Of a DNA stretch of 18,050 bases, positions 1 through 5,939 are shown in pieces; the stretch's first letter is position 1; the number at the start of each line of letters is the position of its first letter. Made by a program: the position numbers and the translations under genes. The stretch covers positions 1-18,050 of the forward strand of contig JAWVYU010000059.1 of the NCBI GenBank assembly GCA_033722575.1, given 5' to 3'. The notes under the pieces are model-generated. The model was not told the origin of the DNA and did not search any database. It saw only the letters and a program-made list of their open reading frames with translations. Origin of the DNA: GCA-2748575 sp033722575 (GTDB lineage Bacteria; Pseudomonadota; Gammaproteobacteria; Pseudomonadales; Ketobacteraceae).

Positions 1-547
1 CCACGCTGGCTGCCACCGATTCCACCGACAGGTTTTCGGTATAGTTTTCCTTGATCATGGACACTGCTCGCGCAACACGCTGATCGGCAATAAGACTGGA
101 ATCGATATTCAGATTGCCAATCCAGTGTTCAAACATCTCAAACGCTTCCTCGTTGGAAGGTCTGGACTGCAAAATGTAGCCCGCGTGCTCGATAATATCT
201 CGCTCATGCCGTATATGGCTGTACAGGTGTTTGCCGGATTCGGTCCTGGTGCGGGTTTGCATCTGGGGGATGAGGCGCGCGAAATCCGTGCCTATATCGT
301 CGAGGAAACACTGCGCTACCTTGGATCCGCGGGTATTGATAATCACGTCCGTGCCGGCGGGAATCAGCAGGCTGCGAGATCGCATCCGCTCCTGGCTGGA
401 GATATTCATTACTTCTAGATCATCTTCCATTGAAACCAGCAGTACCGGGGACGGTGCCGCCTTGTTCAGCACGGTTTCCACCCGCCCGATATACATTGAG
501 CGTTTATTGGACGTGTAGAATATCGCTTTACGTTCATGGTGAGACAT
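1..547 (-). CDS. AraC-family transcriptional regulator, N-terminal part (cut by window edge)
   Basis: An open frame starts at ATG 547-545 and stays open to base 1, giving about 182 residues. A GAAAGG Shine-Dalgarno lies about 9 nt upstream. The protein begins MSHHERKAIFYTSNKRSM and is plainly paralogous to the regulator at 2449-3309. Shared blocks are KR-M-IGR-E-VL near residues 14-26, SRS-LIPAG near 57-65, CFLD-G-D near 80-87, WIG near 144, and RV-AV--IK just before the DNA-binding region. The first helix-turn-helix is only starting (TENLSVESVAASV) when the window ends, so the HTH itself is inferred from the paralogue. The N-terminal half is probably the effector-sensing or dimerisation domain. 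A palindrome at 618-631 and a -10-like element at 571-576 lie upstream. The ligand and targets are unknown; a steroid intermediate is a guess from the neighbourhood. Confidence 0.85.
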   Translation of the reverse strand, partial: MSHHERKAIFYTSNKRSMYIGRVETVLNKAAPSPVLLVSMEDDLEVMNISSQERMRSRSLLIPAGTDVIINTRGSKVAQCFLDDIGTDFARLIPQMQTRTRTESGKHLYSHIRHERDIIEHAGYILQSRPSNEEAFEMFEHWIGNLNIDSSLIADQRVARAVSMIKENYTENLSVESVAASV

Positions 548-565
548 AACCAGCAACCTTTCTTA

Positions 566-578
566 TGATTATTATCGG
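566..578 (-). promoter_or_regulatory. Putative -10 element upstream of the truncated araC-type gene
   Basis: On the minus strand the sequence is CCGATAATAATCA, containing GATAAT (one mismatch to TATAAT) about 24 nt before the ATG at 547. The same 13-mer recurs at 1638-1650 upstream of the lipoprotein gene. A weak TTGGGG lies 16 nt further upstream as a poor -35, as expected for an activator-dependent promoter. Confidence 0.4.
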
Positions 579-617
579 CTCATGGAACTCAGCCCCAATG
601 GCTCCCTCAAAAGTTCC

Positions 618-631
618 GTGACCGTGGTCAC
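618..631. promoter_or_regulatory. Palindromic operator candidate GTGACC-GT-GGTCAC
   Basis: This is a perfect inverted repeat with 6-bp arms and a 2-bp centre, 71 bp upstream of the ATG at 547. Its centre is about 60 bp upstream of the start point implied by the GATAAT element, a position typical of an activator site. The 8-mer CCGTGACC at its left edge recurs at 2064-2071, upstream of the small gene at 1739-2026. The binding protein is unknown. Confidence 0.4.
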
Positions 632-775
632 AGTTTGAACGGAAACTGGGCAATGAAAATGAAGCGATTATGAAAGATTGTGCAAGCAGTGCTCTTTACG
701 ATCGGTTTGCAGGCCTTGGATGCTGTTAAAAATATTTCCCTGTATTTCAATTAGTTATAGACACTTTTTTTAGAG

Positions 776-806
776 CAGGCCGCCATTCTGTGCAAATGGC
801 GGCCTG
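776..806. terminator. 12-bp perfect-stem hairpin, possible transcription terminator
   Basis: CAGGCCGCCATT (776-787) pairs perfectly with AATGGCGGCCTG (795-806) around a 7-nt loop. It lies 59 bp beyond the stop codon of the minus-strand lipoprotein gene, a natural place for its terminator. On the minus strand the stem is followed by CTCTAAAAAAAG rather than a T run, and on the plus strand only by TTTC, so it is not a textbook intrinsic terminator. It may act with Rho or stabilise an mRNA 3' end. Confidence 0.45.
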
Positions 807-864
807 TTTCCCCGCTGCTTACGAGCCGAATGTCGCATCAGCGCGCCTAATCTAAGGGTTAGTT

Positions 865-1590
865 CTACTTAGCCTCATTGGGAAATGCTGAACCAAAAGC
901 TGGCCCTATTTCGCTGTCAGCAAAGCTGACCACTTCACTGATGTCTGCTGTCGCGGGGTCCACAGAATAAACCGTGGTGCCGGAAACCGTATAGAGCGAC
1001 TTTTTATTGGAAGAAAGCCCGTAGAACACAGGCTGATCACCCAATGGCCCGACCAGTGCGGAACCGCCATCCAGGGTACTCAACACTACAAGGTCGTCGC
1101 CAGTGCCTGCGGAACTGCGTGATGCCAGGTAAAGCTCACCTTTGTGAAAGGCGAGGTCACCGGATGAACGGTACACGGTGCCCCCGTTACCAATCAGGTT
1201 AGACATACCTGAACTCACATCAATTGTGTACAGCGCGTCCCACGCCGCATATAAGGTGCCATCATTATCAAACACCAGAGAGTTCTTGGAACCTGAATCG
1301 TTATTGTGAGCCCCGATCAATGTGGCCTCGGCAGTATCCTTGTTGATGGCATAAAGTTGAGTAAAGGTGATGCCATACAGATTACCCTGGGGGTCGAAGG
1401 CAATGTCTGTCATCTGAACACCCATGTTACCCACAACCGTAACTTCTCCGGTATCCACGTTCACGTAGCCCAGATCCCCCTCGGCGTCGGATACCCAAAG
1501 ACGTGTTTCCGTCTGGCCACCGCATCCGCTCAGAACCAGAGCACCGCTTATTGCAGATGAAACCGCTATTTTTCTTATGACGTCTTTCAT
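865..1590 (-). CDS. Secreted lipoprotein with beta-propeller-like repeats, function unknown
   Basis: The 241-residue protein opens with a charged n-region (MKDVIRK) and a hydrophobic stretch. It ends in the lipobox LSGC with the lipidated cysteine at residue 23, so it should be a membrane-anchored lipoprotein. Residue G24 after Cys does not suggest inner-membrane retention. The mature part has recurring segments of the type DI-F-P-G-LYG, VF-NDGTLYAA, LAF--GELYLA and LSS-KKSLYTVSG, spaced about 40 residues. These resemble blades of an NHL/SMP-30/YncE-like propeller. AGAGGA about 10 nt upstream of the ATG is a good ribosome site. The gene stands alone, not coupled to its neighbours. No catalytic residues are recognisable, so a binding or structural role is only a guess. 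Promoter and palindrome candidates lie at 1638-1650, 1670-1685 and 1696-1710. Confidence 0.8.
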   Translation of the reverse strand: MKDVIRKIAVSSAISGALVLSGCGGQTETRLWVSDAEGDLGYVNVDTGEVTVVGNMGVQMTDIAFDPQGNLYGITFTQLYAINKDTAEATLIGAHNNDSGSKNSLVFDNDGTLYAAWDALYTIDVSSGMSNLIGNGGTVYRSSGDLAFHKGELYLASRSSAGTGDDLVVLSTLDGGSALVGPLGDQPVFYGLSSNKKSLYTVSGTTVYSVDPATADISEVVSFADSEIGPAFGSAFPNEAK

Positions 1591-1637
1591 ATTGTTATTT
1601 TCCTCTAATCTTGCATTGTGCAGGCTTTCTTTAGTTG

Positions 1638-1650
1638 TGATTATTATCGG
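1638..1650 (-). promoter_or_regulatory. Putative -10 element upstream of the lipoprotein gene
   Basis: The minus strand again reads CCGATAATAATCA, identical over 13 bp to the element at 566-578, with GATAAT at 1648-1643. It lies about 50 nt before the lipoprotein ATG. No good -35 is visible, but a palindrome lies just upstream at 1670-1685. Confidence 0.4.
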
Positions 1651-1669
1651 AAGTACCGACTATCGTGAC

Positions 1670-1685
1670 TGGTACTCGTGTACCA
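1670..1685. promoter_or_regulatory. Palindromic operator candidate TGGTAC-TCGT-GTACCA
   Basis: This is a perfect 6-4-6 inverted repeat centred about 40 bp upstream of the start point implied by the GATAAT element at 1648-1643, so it would overlap the -35 region of the lipoprotein promoter. The half-site GTAC also appears in the palindrome at 2413-2427 before the second araC-type gene. Confidence 0.35.
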
Positions 1686-1695
1686 ACGTATACAA

Positions 1696-1710
1696 ATTAA
1701 TCTGATTAAT
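1696..1710. repeat. AT-rich palindrome ATTAATC-T-GATTAAT
   Basis: This perfect 7-1-7 inverted repeat also reads as a tandem ATTAATCTG/ATTAATCTT repeat. It lies between the lipoprotein promoter region and the stop of the small gene ending at 1739. It could be a second operator site or part of a 3' end structure; there is no T tract. Confidence 0.35.
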
Positions 1711-1738
1711 CTTGAACCTTTTGATGAAAAATGCCCGA

Positions 1739-2026
1739 TCAAGCAGACAATTGATGACCATAATGATGGGAAGCGTCACTTTCACTGATGGTAACTTTGC
1801 CGCCCAGCTCGGCGGCCATTGAGGCGATGGTTTTGGTGAAAATAATGTCCCCGGTCCGGTAGACCAGACGCTGGTTTACGGAAATGGTTTTCAAAATATC
1901 TTTTCTGAGAATTCTCGCCCAGCGATCTATGCGTGCTTCGATATGCGCAGGTGAGATATCTGTTTCCCTGAAGTCCAACACCACCTTCCATGCAAACTTT
2001 GGTGCGTCACGTTGAGGTACTGGCAT
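1739..2026 (-). CDS. Small hypothetical protein, 95 residues
   Basis: The protein starts MPVPQRDAPKFAWKVV. It is soluble, with mixed charge, a likely amphipathic helix around residues 28-50 (IEARIDRWARILRKDILKTI), an alternating strand-like stretch around 52-66 (NQRLVYRTGDIIFTK) and a His-rich tail (SHHYGH). There is no signal peptide or membrane segment. The start is supported by GAGGG 8 nt upstream of the ATG. The residue mix looks like a folded protein rather than a chance frame, but I recognise no family. It stands between the lipoprotein gene and the divergent araC-type gene. Repeats at 2062-2076 and 2093-2121 lie just upstream and may control it. Confidence 0.55.
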   Translation of the reverse strand: MPVPQRDAPKFAWKVVLDFRETDISPAHIEARIDRWARILRKDILKTISVNQRLVYRTGDIIFTKTIASMAAELGGKVTISESDASHHYGHQLSA

Positions 2027-2061
2027 CTTAAGACCCTCGTTGTTTCAGGAATAAACTGCTA

Positions 2062-2076
2062 AACCGTGACCCGGTT
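2062..2076. promoter_or_regulatory. Inverted repeat AACCG-TGACC-CGGTT
   Basis: A 5-5-5 inverted repeat lies 36-50 bp upstream of the ATG of the small gene at 2026. It shares CCGTGACC with the palindrome at 616-631, so the two sites may be bound by the same regulator. The match is short and may be chance. Confidence 0.3.
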
Positions 2077-2092
2077 GTCATTTAGAATACTA

Positions 2093-2121
2093 TCAGCGTA
2101 TCAATTTCAGCGTATTGAATT
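2093..2121. promoter_or_regulatory. Direct repeat TCAGCGTAT x2, AraC-type operator candidate
   Basis: TCAGCGTAT occurs at 2093-2101 and again at 2107-2115, 14 bp apart. The flanks are partly conserved too (CAATT and TGAATT). AraC-family proteins commonly bind direct repeats, and this one lies between the small gene (67 bp from its start) and the araC-type gene. Confidence 0.35.
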
Positions 2122-2412
2122 TTCTTATTATGCCCAGGTTATTCCTGGTTTTTATTGGTTAACCCAGCCGTGGCAGCTGACCCCGCCCATGACCTGCCAT
2201 AAAGTGCTAGGCCGAAGGTAGCAGTTTATTAGTCCGTTAGATTAGCACCGGCAAAAATTGCCCTACTTTCAGACTGAATCATAAGTTCCTTCAAGCTTTG
2301 ATTGTGGGCAACTGACCATAATTGGCGCCACAGCACAACAATAAACACAAGGATACGAATCGCTGGAACGCTTGCTGCGACGTTAGACTGACGCCCTGAC
2401 AACACCGGTGAT

Positions 2413-2427
2413 TGTACGCGTAGTACA
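2413..2427. promoter_or_regulatory. Palindrome TGTAC-GCGTA-GTACA before second araC-type gene
   Basis: This perfect 5-5-5 inverted repeat ends 21 bp before the ATG at 2449. At that distance it would lie near the transcription start or in the 5' leader, suiting autorepression. It shares GTAC half-sites with the repeat at 1670-1685. Confidence 0.35.
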
Positions 2428-2448
2428 CGTGGTTCAGGGGAATCCGGT

Positions 2449-3309
2449 ATGATCACAAACCCAGGTGATGCAAAATCCGTACTTTATCTCTCAGAGAAGC
2501 GCACCATGTTTATCGGGCGCCTGGAGCCGGTATTAACACAGGCAAGTGCCGCTTCCACTCTGATCCTGTCCCTGGACAAAACCCTGCAAATCTTCGATCA
2601 CTCCAATAAGCGTGTTTATGAAAGCCGAAGCTTTCTGATACCCGCCGGATCAAAAGTCACCATCAGCACCAACGACTCCCTGTTGGCGCTGTGTTTTCTG
2701 GACGCATTGGGAAAGGATCTGGCCATTCTGCGGTGCAAGATGGAAAACGAAATCCGCATCAGTGACCGGCTTTGCGTTTACAGCCAGCTGAAAAACGAAT
2801 CAGACATTATTGCTGCTGCTTTCCACATTTACGAATTTATTTCGCCGGCGGAATTCGCGTTCAGCCGGCTCAGCCAGTGGATAGGAGAACCCACAAGAGA
2901 TTGTGAGTATCATTATGATCCGCGTGTGGAAAAAGCCGTTGAATTTATCAAGTCCAGTATTCTGGAAAATACCCCGGTAGAGCAGATTGCCAGGAAACTG
3001 AATCTGTCTGTACCCCGCCTGAGTCAGATATTCAAGCAGGTAACTGGCGTTCCCATACGCCGCTTCAGATTATGGCACCGGATATTCATCACGGCCGTGA
3101 AGATGGCCTGGGGGATGTCGCTGACGGAAGCCTCCGTCAGCTCAGGATTTTCGGATTCGGCCCATTTTTCCCGGGTGTTCAAGGAAATCGCCGGGGTCAA
3201 GCCTTCAAAAGTCCTCAATGCCAGAAGTGATACGCTGATCCTGATGCTGCCACCCAAGTGCAAAATCCAATCCAGAAGTCCTGTCCCCGAGTACGAAAAA
3301 GAAACCTGA
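2449..3309 (+). CDS. AraC-family transcriptional regulator, likely control gene for the locus
   Basis: The protein has 286 residues. Residues 1-150 form a sensing or dimerisation domain without a recognised named family. Residues about 158-258 form the AraC DNA-binding domain. Its first HTH is around 174-200 (TPVEQIARKLNLSVPRLSQ) and the second around 224-247 (SLTEASVSSGFSDSAHFSR), with the family's G-F-SHF-R-F-G--P pattern largely intact (GFSDSAHFSRVFKEIAGVKP). AGGGG 8 nt upstream of the ATG supports the start. It converges on the catabolic operon, ending 22 bp from the last gene's stop. The N-terminal half is clearly paralogous to the regulator at 1-547. Control of the steroid operon is inferred from position only; it occupies the role that TetR-type KstR2 has in actinobacteria. 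Confidence 0.88.
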   Translation: MITNPGDAKSVLYLSEKRTMFIGRLEPVLTQASAASTLILSLDKTLQIFDHSNKRVYESRSFLIPAGSKVTISTNDSLLALCFLDALGKDLAILRCKMENEIRISDRLCVYSQLKNESDIIAAAFHIYEFISPAEFAFSRLSQWIGEPTRDCEYHYDPRVEKAVEFIKSSILENTPVEQIARKLNLSVPRLSQIFKQVTGVPIRRFRLWHRIFITAVKMAWGMSLTEASVSSGFSDSAHFSRVFKEIAGVKPSKVLNARSDTLILMLPPKCKIQSRSPVPEYEKET

Positions 3310-3331
3310 AGTCACTGACAGCCAGCAGCCG

Positions 3332-4534
3332 TCAGTACACCTCAAACAATCCAGCCGCTCCCATACCCCCGCCGATACACATGGTCACTACCACGTACTT
3401 TACGCCACGACGTTTGCCTTCCAGCAGGGCATGACCCACCATACGTGAACCGCTCATGCCGAACGGATGACCGATAGAAATGGAACCGCCGTTGACATTC
3501 AGCTTTTCATTGTCGATTTCCAGCTGATCGCGACAGTATATAACCTGGGAAGCGAAGGCCTCATTCAGCTCCCAGAGGCCGATATCATCCACTGTCAGGC
3601 CGTGGCGTTTTAACAGCGCAGGCACCGCGAAAACAGGGCCAATACCCATTTCGTCTGCTTTGCATCCGGCCACCGCCACACCACGATAGGCGCCCAGAGG
3701 CTGCAGCCCCAGCCGGCTGGCCTGTGTGCTTTCCATCAGCAGACAGGCAGAAGCACCATCCGACAGCTGGGACGCATTACCCGCAGTGATAAACCTGCCC
3801 TGCTTCACCCAGCGACCGTCTTTCCACACAGGCTCCAGTGCTGCCAGGCTTTCCAGGGTTGTGGAGGGGCGATTGCATTCGTCCTTGTCCACTATCACGT
3901 CTTCATAGGTTGTCTCGCCGGTTTCCTTGTTATACACGGCTCTGATGGCGTTCATGGGTACAATTTCGTCTCTGAACAGCCCTGATTCCTGCGCCGCTGC
4001 AGTACGCTGCTGGCTCAGCAGGGCATATTCATCCTGCGCCTCGCGGGATATCCCGTAGCGCTCGGCGACGATTTCGGCGGTTTCGATCATGGGAATATAG
4101 GCTGTGGGGTCCGCCTCAAGAACAGTTTTGGATACCGCACGATAGCTGTTCTTGTGCTTGTTCTGAACCAGCGATATGGATTCCACACCGCCGGCAACGG
4201 CCACATCGTATTCGTTACACATAATGCTCTTGGCAGCGGTGGCAATGGACATCAGCCCTGAAGAGCACTGCCTTTCGATAGCCATACCCGCGGTTGTTTC
4301 CGGCAGCCCACCGGCCAGCGCGCACAGGCGGCCAAGATTGTAGGACTGGGTACCCTGCTGGGCGGCCGCACCAAAGATACAGTCTTCCACTGTCGCCGGA
4401 TCAATGCCGGCTTTGCCGACCACCGCCTTTACTACATGGCCACCCATTGCCGGGGCTTCTGTGTCGTTAAAAGAACCGCGGAAAGATTTTGCCAGACCGG
4501 TCCTGGCAGTTGAAACTATGACGGCTTCGCGCAT
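3332..4534 (-). CDS. Acetyl-CoA acyltransferase (3-ketoacyl-CoA thiolase)
   Basis: From ATG 4534 this is a 400-residue thiolase II. The acyl-accepting Cys90 lies in QCSSG, NEAFA is present, His356 lies in GHPFG and the second active-site Cys386 in CIGGG, so all catalytic positions are intact. The frame continues upstream to a GTG at 4591, but ATG 4534 gives the standard family start MREAVIVSTARTG and has AGGA about 8 nt upstream. It would cleave a beta-ketoacyl-CoA with CoA. It is the last gene of the apparent operon, 80 bp after the MaoC gene, and sits next to the araC-type gene tail to tail. It differs clearly from the FadA6 type encoded at 9314-10462, so a different chain-length step, such as a late HIP fragment or the steroid side chain, is plausible. 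Confidence 0.88.
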   Translation of the reverse strand: MREAVIVSTARTGLAKSFRGSFNDTEAPAMGGHVVKAVVGKAGIDPATVEDCIFGAAAQQGTQSYNLGRLCALAGGLPETTAGMAIERQCSSGLMSIATAAKSIMCNEYDVAVAGGVESISLVQNKHKNSYRAVSKTVLEADPTAYIPMIETAEIVAERYGISREAQDEYALLSQQRTAAAQESGLFRDEIVPMNAIRAVYNKETGETTYEDVIVDKDECNRPSTTLESLAALEPVWKDGRWVKQGRFITAGNASQLSDGASACLLMESTQASRLGLQPLGAYRGVAVAGCKADEMGIGPVFAVPALLKRHGLTVDDIGLWELNEAFASQVIYCRDQLEIDNEKLNVNGGSISIGHPFGMSGSRMVGHALLEGKRRGVKYVVVTMCIGGGMGAAGLFEVY

Positions 4535-4574
4535 GTATCCATCCTGTATTTTTGTTGGGTTAGCTGTTTTTATT

Positions 4575-4603
4575 GGCCTGTTTATGTTCACTCAGGCCTT
4601 TTT
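4575..4603 (+). terminator. Weak plus-strand terminator-like hairpin in the maoC-thiolase gap
   Basis: GGCCTG (4575-4580) and CAGGCC (4593-4598) can pair around a 12-nt loop and are followed by TTTTT. The orientation would stop plus-strand (antisense) transcription, for example read-through from the araC-type gene. On the operon's own strand no T run follows, so the operon should read through. The stem is short. Confidence 0.25.
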
Positions 4604-4614
4604 CAAATGTCTGG

Positions 4615-5073
4615 CTACTCTGGGTAATAGCGGGAAATGGTATCCACCACGCAGGCCGGACGCTCACTCCCCTCGATCTCCACGGTTACCCGGATCACTG
4701 CCTGAATACCGCCTTTCACCTCGCTCACATCTATCAGTTCGCCAACGCCACGGACCCTGGAGCTCACTTTTACCGGCGCGGGAAAGCGAATCTTTTCACA
4801 GCCGTAATTCACGCCCATTTTTATCCCCTGGACATCCACGATCTGGGGCAGGAACAGGTTTACCAGGGACAATGTCAGATAGCCATGGGCAATGGTGGCA
4901 CCAAATGGGCCTTGTTTTGCTTTGTCCGGATCTACGTGAATCCACTGATGGTCACCGGTAGCTTCAGCAAACAGGTTAATACGTTCCTGATCTATCTCAA
5001 GCCAGTCACTCTGGCCCAGGTTTTTGCCCACGGATGCTGCCATGTCGTTTGGTGTTTTAAAAACCGTTGTCAT
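4615..5073 (-). CDS. MaoC-like enoyl-CoA hydratase (HtdZ/NodN type)
   Basis: The 152-residue single-hotdog protein carries the hydratase-2 signature around residues 35-60 (FAEATGDHQWIHVDP, then GPFGATIAHGYLTLSL). The catalytic pair is Asp41 and His46. The sequence resembles the mycobacterial Rv0130/HtdZ and NodN-like (R)-specific hydratases as remembered. GGAGG 7 nt before the ATG is an excellent ribosome site. It follows ipdF by 15 bp. In this pathway it would hydrate a 2-enoyl-CoA made by one of the FadE pairs after ring opening. Being single-domain, it should work as a homodimer or with another hotdog subunit; none is seen in the window. Confidence 0.88.
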   Translation of the reverse strand: MTTVFKTPNDMAASVGKNLGQSDWLEIDQERINLFAEATGDHQWIHVDPDKAKQGPFGATIAHGYLTLSLVNLFLPQIVDVQGIKMGVNYGCEKIRFPAPVKVSSRVRGVGELIDVSEVKGGIQAVIRVTVEIEGSERPACVVDTISRYYPE

Positions 5074-5088
5074 TGGTTGCCTCCCGGT

Positions 5089-5880
5089 TCATGCATGCTG
5101 ACTGGAACAGGAAATAATTTCGCCCGTCAGATAACTGGAATAGTCGGACGCAAGAAACATCATCACGTTAGCCACCTCCCACACTTCTGCACCGCGCCCG
5201 TAGGCCTCTTTGCCCTCAAGTTTCTGAAGCAACTCTTCCGGACAGGACTTTTTCAGCATGGGGTGCACGGCCAGGGAAGGCGAAACGGCATTGATACGCA
5301 CACCGAACTCTGCTGCCTCCAACGCCGCACAGCGGGTCAGGGCCATCACGCCGGCTTTTGCTGCCGCGTAATGGCATTGTTCTTTCTGGGCACGCCAGCC
5401 CAGAACAGAGGCATTGTTAACGATTACCCCGCCCTGGCCACGGTCGCGCATCACTTTTATCATCTGACGTGTCATTCGCATCGTGCCATTCAGGGTAACA
5501 TCCAGCACTTTGAACCACTCTGCGTCATCCATATCCACCAGGTTTCTGGACGTGCCCAGGCCGGCATTGTTGATGAGGATATCCACACCACCGAGCTGCT
5601 CTTCTGCAAAACTGACCAGGGCCTGCACGTCGGCTTCTTCCGCCACATTGCCTTTCATGGCGAACACATTCTGAGAACCGGTTTCCTGCTTCAGCTGGGT
5701 CACAGCCTGATCCAGCCGGCCTTCATGAATATCACTGATCACAATACCGCGACACCCTTCTTCGATGGCTTTTTTGGCGGCAGCATAACCAATACCAGCC
5801 CCTGCCGCTGCAGTAATCAGAACGGACTTGCCATCCAGTAAACGATGTCCGGGTACATAGGACGGGTTATGAATATCCAA
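5089..5880 (-). CDS. ipdF: IpdF-type short-chain dehydrogenase (HIP-CoA C5 hydroxy/oxo redox)
   Basis: From the TTG at 5880 the protein has 263 residues. It has a Rossmann glycine motif variant TAAAGAGIG (23-31), Asp50 at the end of strand 2 favouring NAD(H), NNAG (104-107), and a catalytic Ser158, Tyr171 and Lys175. The stretches NNASVLGWRAQ, HYAAAKAGVMALTRC and ASDYSSYLTGE match M. tuberculosis IpdF (Rv3559c) as remembered. IpdF interconverts the 5-hydroxy and 5-oxo forms of HIP-CoA-derived intermediates. The frame extends to a GTG at 5925, but TTG 5880 has AGGAG 8 nt upstream and gives the family's N-terminal length before LLDGK, while the GTG lacks a ribosome site. It lies between fadE30 and maoC. 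Confidence 0.9.
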   Translation of the reverse strand: MDIHNPSYVPGHRLLDGKSVLITAAAGAGIGYAAAKKAIEEGCRGIVISDIHEGRLDQAVTQLKQETGSQNVFAMKGNVAEEADVQALVSFAEEQLGGVDILINNAGLGTSRNLVDMDDAEWFKVLDVTLNGTMRMTRQMIKVMRDRGQGGVIVNNASVLGWRAQKEQCHYAAAKAGVMALTRCAALEAAEFGVRINAVSPSLAVHPMLKKSCPEELLQKLEGKEAYGRGAEVWEVANVMMFLASDYSSYLTGEIISCSSQHA

Positions 5881-5888
5881 GGTGAATT

Positions 5889-5893
5889 CTCCT
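5889..5893 (-). promoter_or_regulatory. Ribosome binding site deciding the ipdF TTG start
   Basis: AGGAG on the minus strand lies 8 nt before the TTG at 5880-5878. No comparable site precedes the GTG at 5925, so the shorter protein is preferred. Confidence 0.6.
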
Positions 5894-5939
5894 GATAATC
5901 TTTGCTCATTATGAATCGCAGACACATCTGTAGCGAACG

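Larger units (their letters stand above)
548..864. other. Non-coding spacer between araC-type gene and lipoprotein gene
   Basis: No convincing coding frame is seen in these 317 bases. They hold a -10-like element (566-578), a perfect 6-2-6 palindrome (618-631) and a 12-bp-stem hairpin (776-806), annotated separately. The rest is AT-richer and shows no other structure I can support. Confidence 0.7.
2027..2448. other. Non-coding divergent intergenic region
   Basis: These 422 bases separate the minus-strand small gene from the plus-strand araC-type gene. They contain two repeat structures near the small gene (2062-2076, 2093-2121), a short GGCAA-AAA-TTGCC palindrome at 2250-2262, and a GTAC palindrome close to the araC-type start. 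A 5-bp stem CCAGG/CCTGG followed by TTTTT near 2132-2152 is too weak to call a terminator. I see no RNA gene. Confidence 0.6.

Noticed and set aside
125..418. Plus-strand open frame of 97 codons
   Set aside because: It lies antisense to the AraC-type gene that is open from 547 to base 1 and matches the paralogue at 2449-3309.
2132..2152. CCAGG-TTATT-CCTGG-TTTTT
   Set aside because: A 5-bp stem is too short for a confident intrinsic terminator, and no plus-strand gene precedes it.
2250..2262. GGCAA-AAA-TTGCC palindrome
   Set aside because: It is short and isolated, 190 bp from the nearest start codon, and may be chance.
2229..2456. Minus-strand 75-codon frame with a hydrophobic stretch
   Set aside because: It needs a GTG start inside the araC-type coding region, has no clear ribosome site and resembles no protein; the region holds regulatory repeats instead.
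3314..3336. ACTGAC/GTCAGT inverted repeat at the convergent junction
   Set aside because: The 6-bp stem has an 11-nt loop and no T tract on either strand, too weak to list as a terminator.
4573..5841. Long plus-strand frame of 422 codons across maoC and ipdF
   Set aside because: Both genes beneath it have full catalytic motifs and ribosome sites; the plus-strand translation is His/Cys-rich and unlike a protein family, as expected for an antisense shadow.
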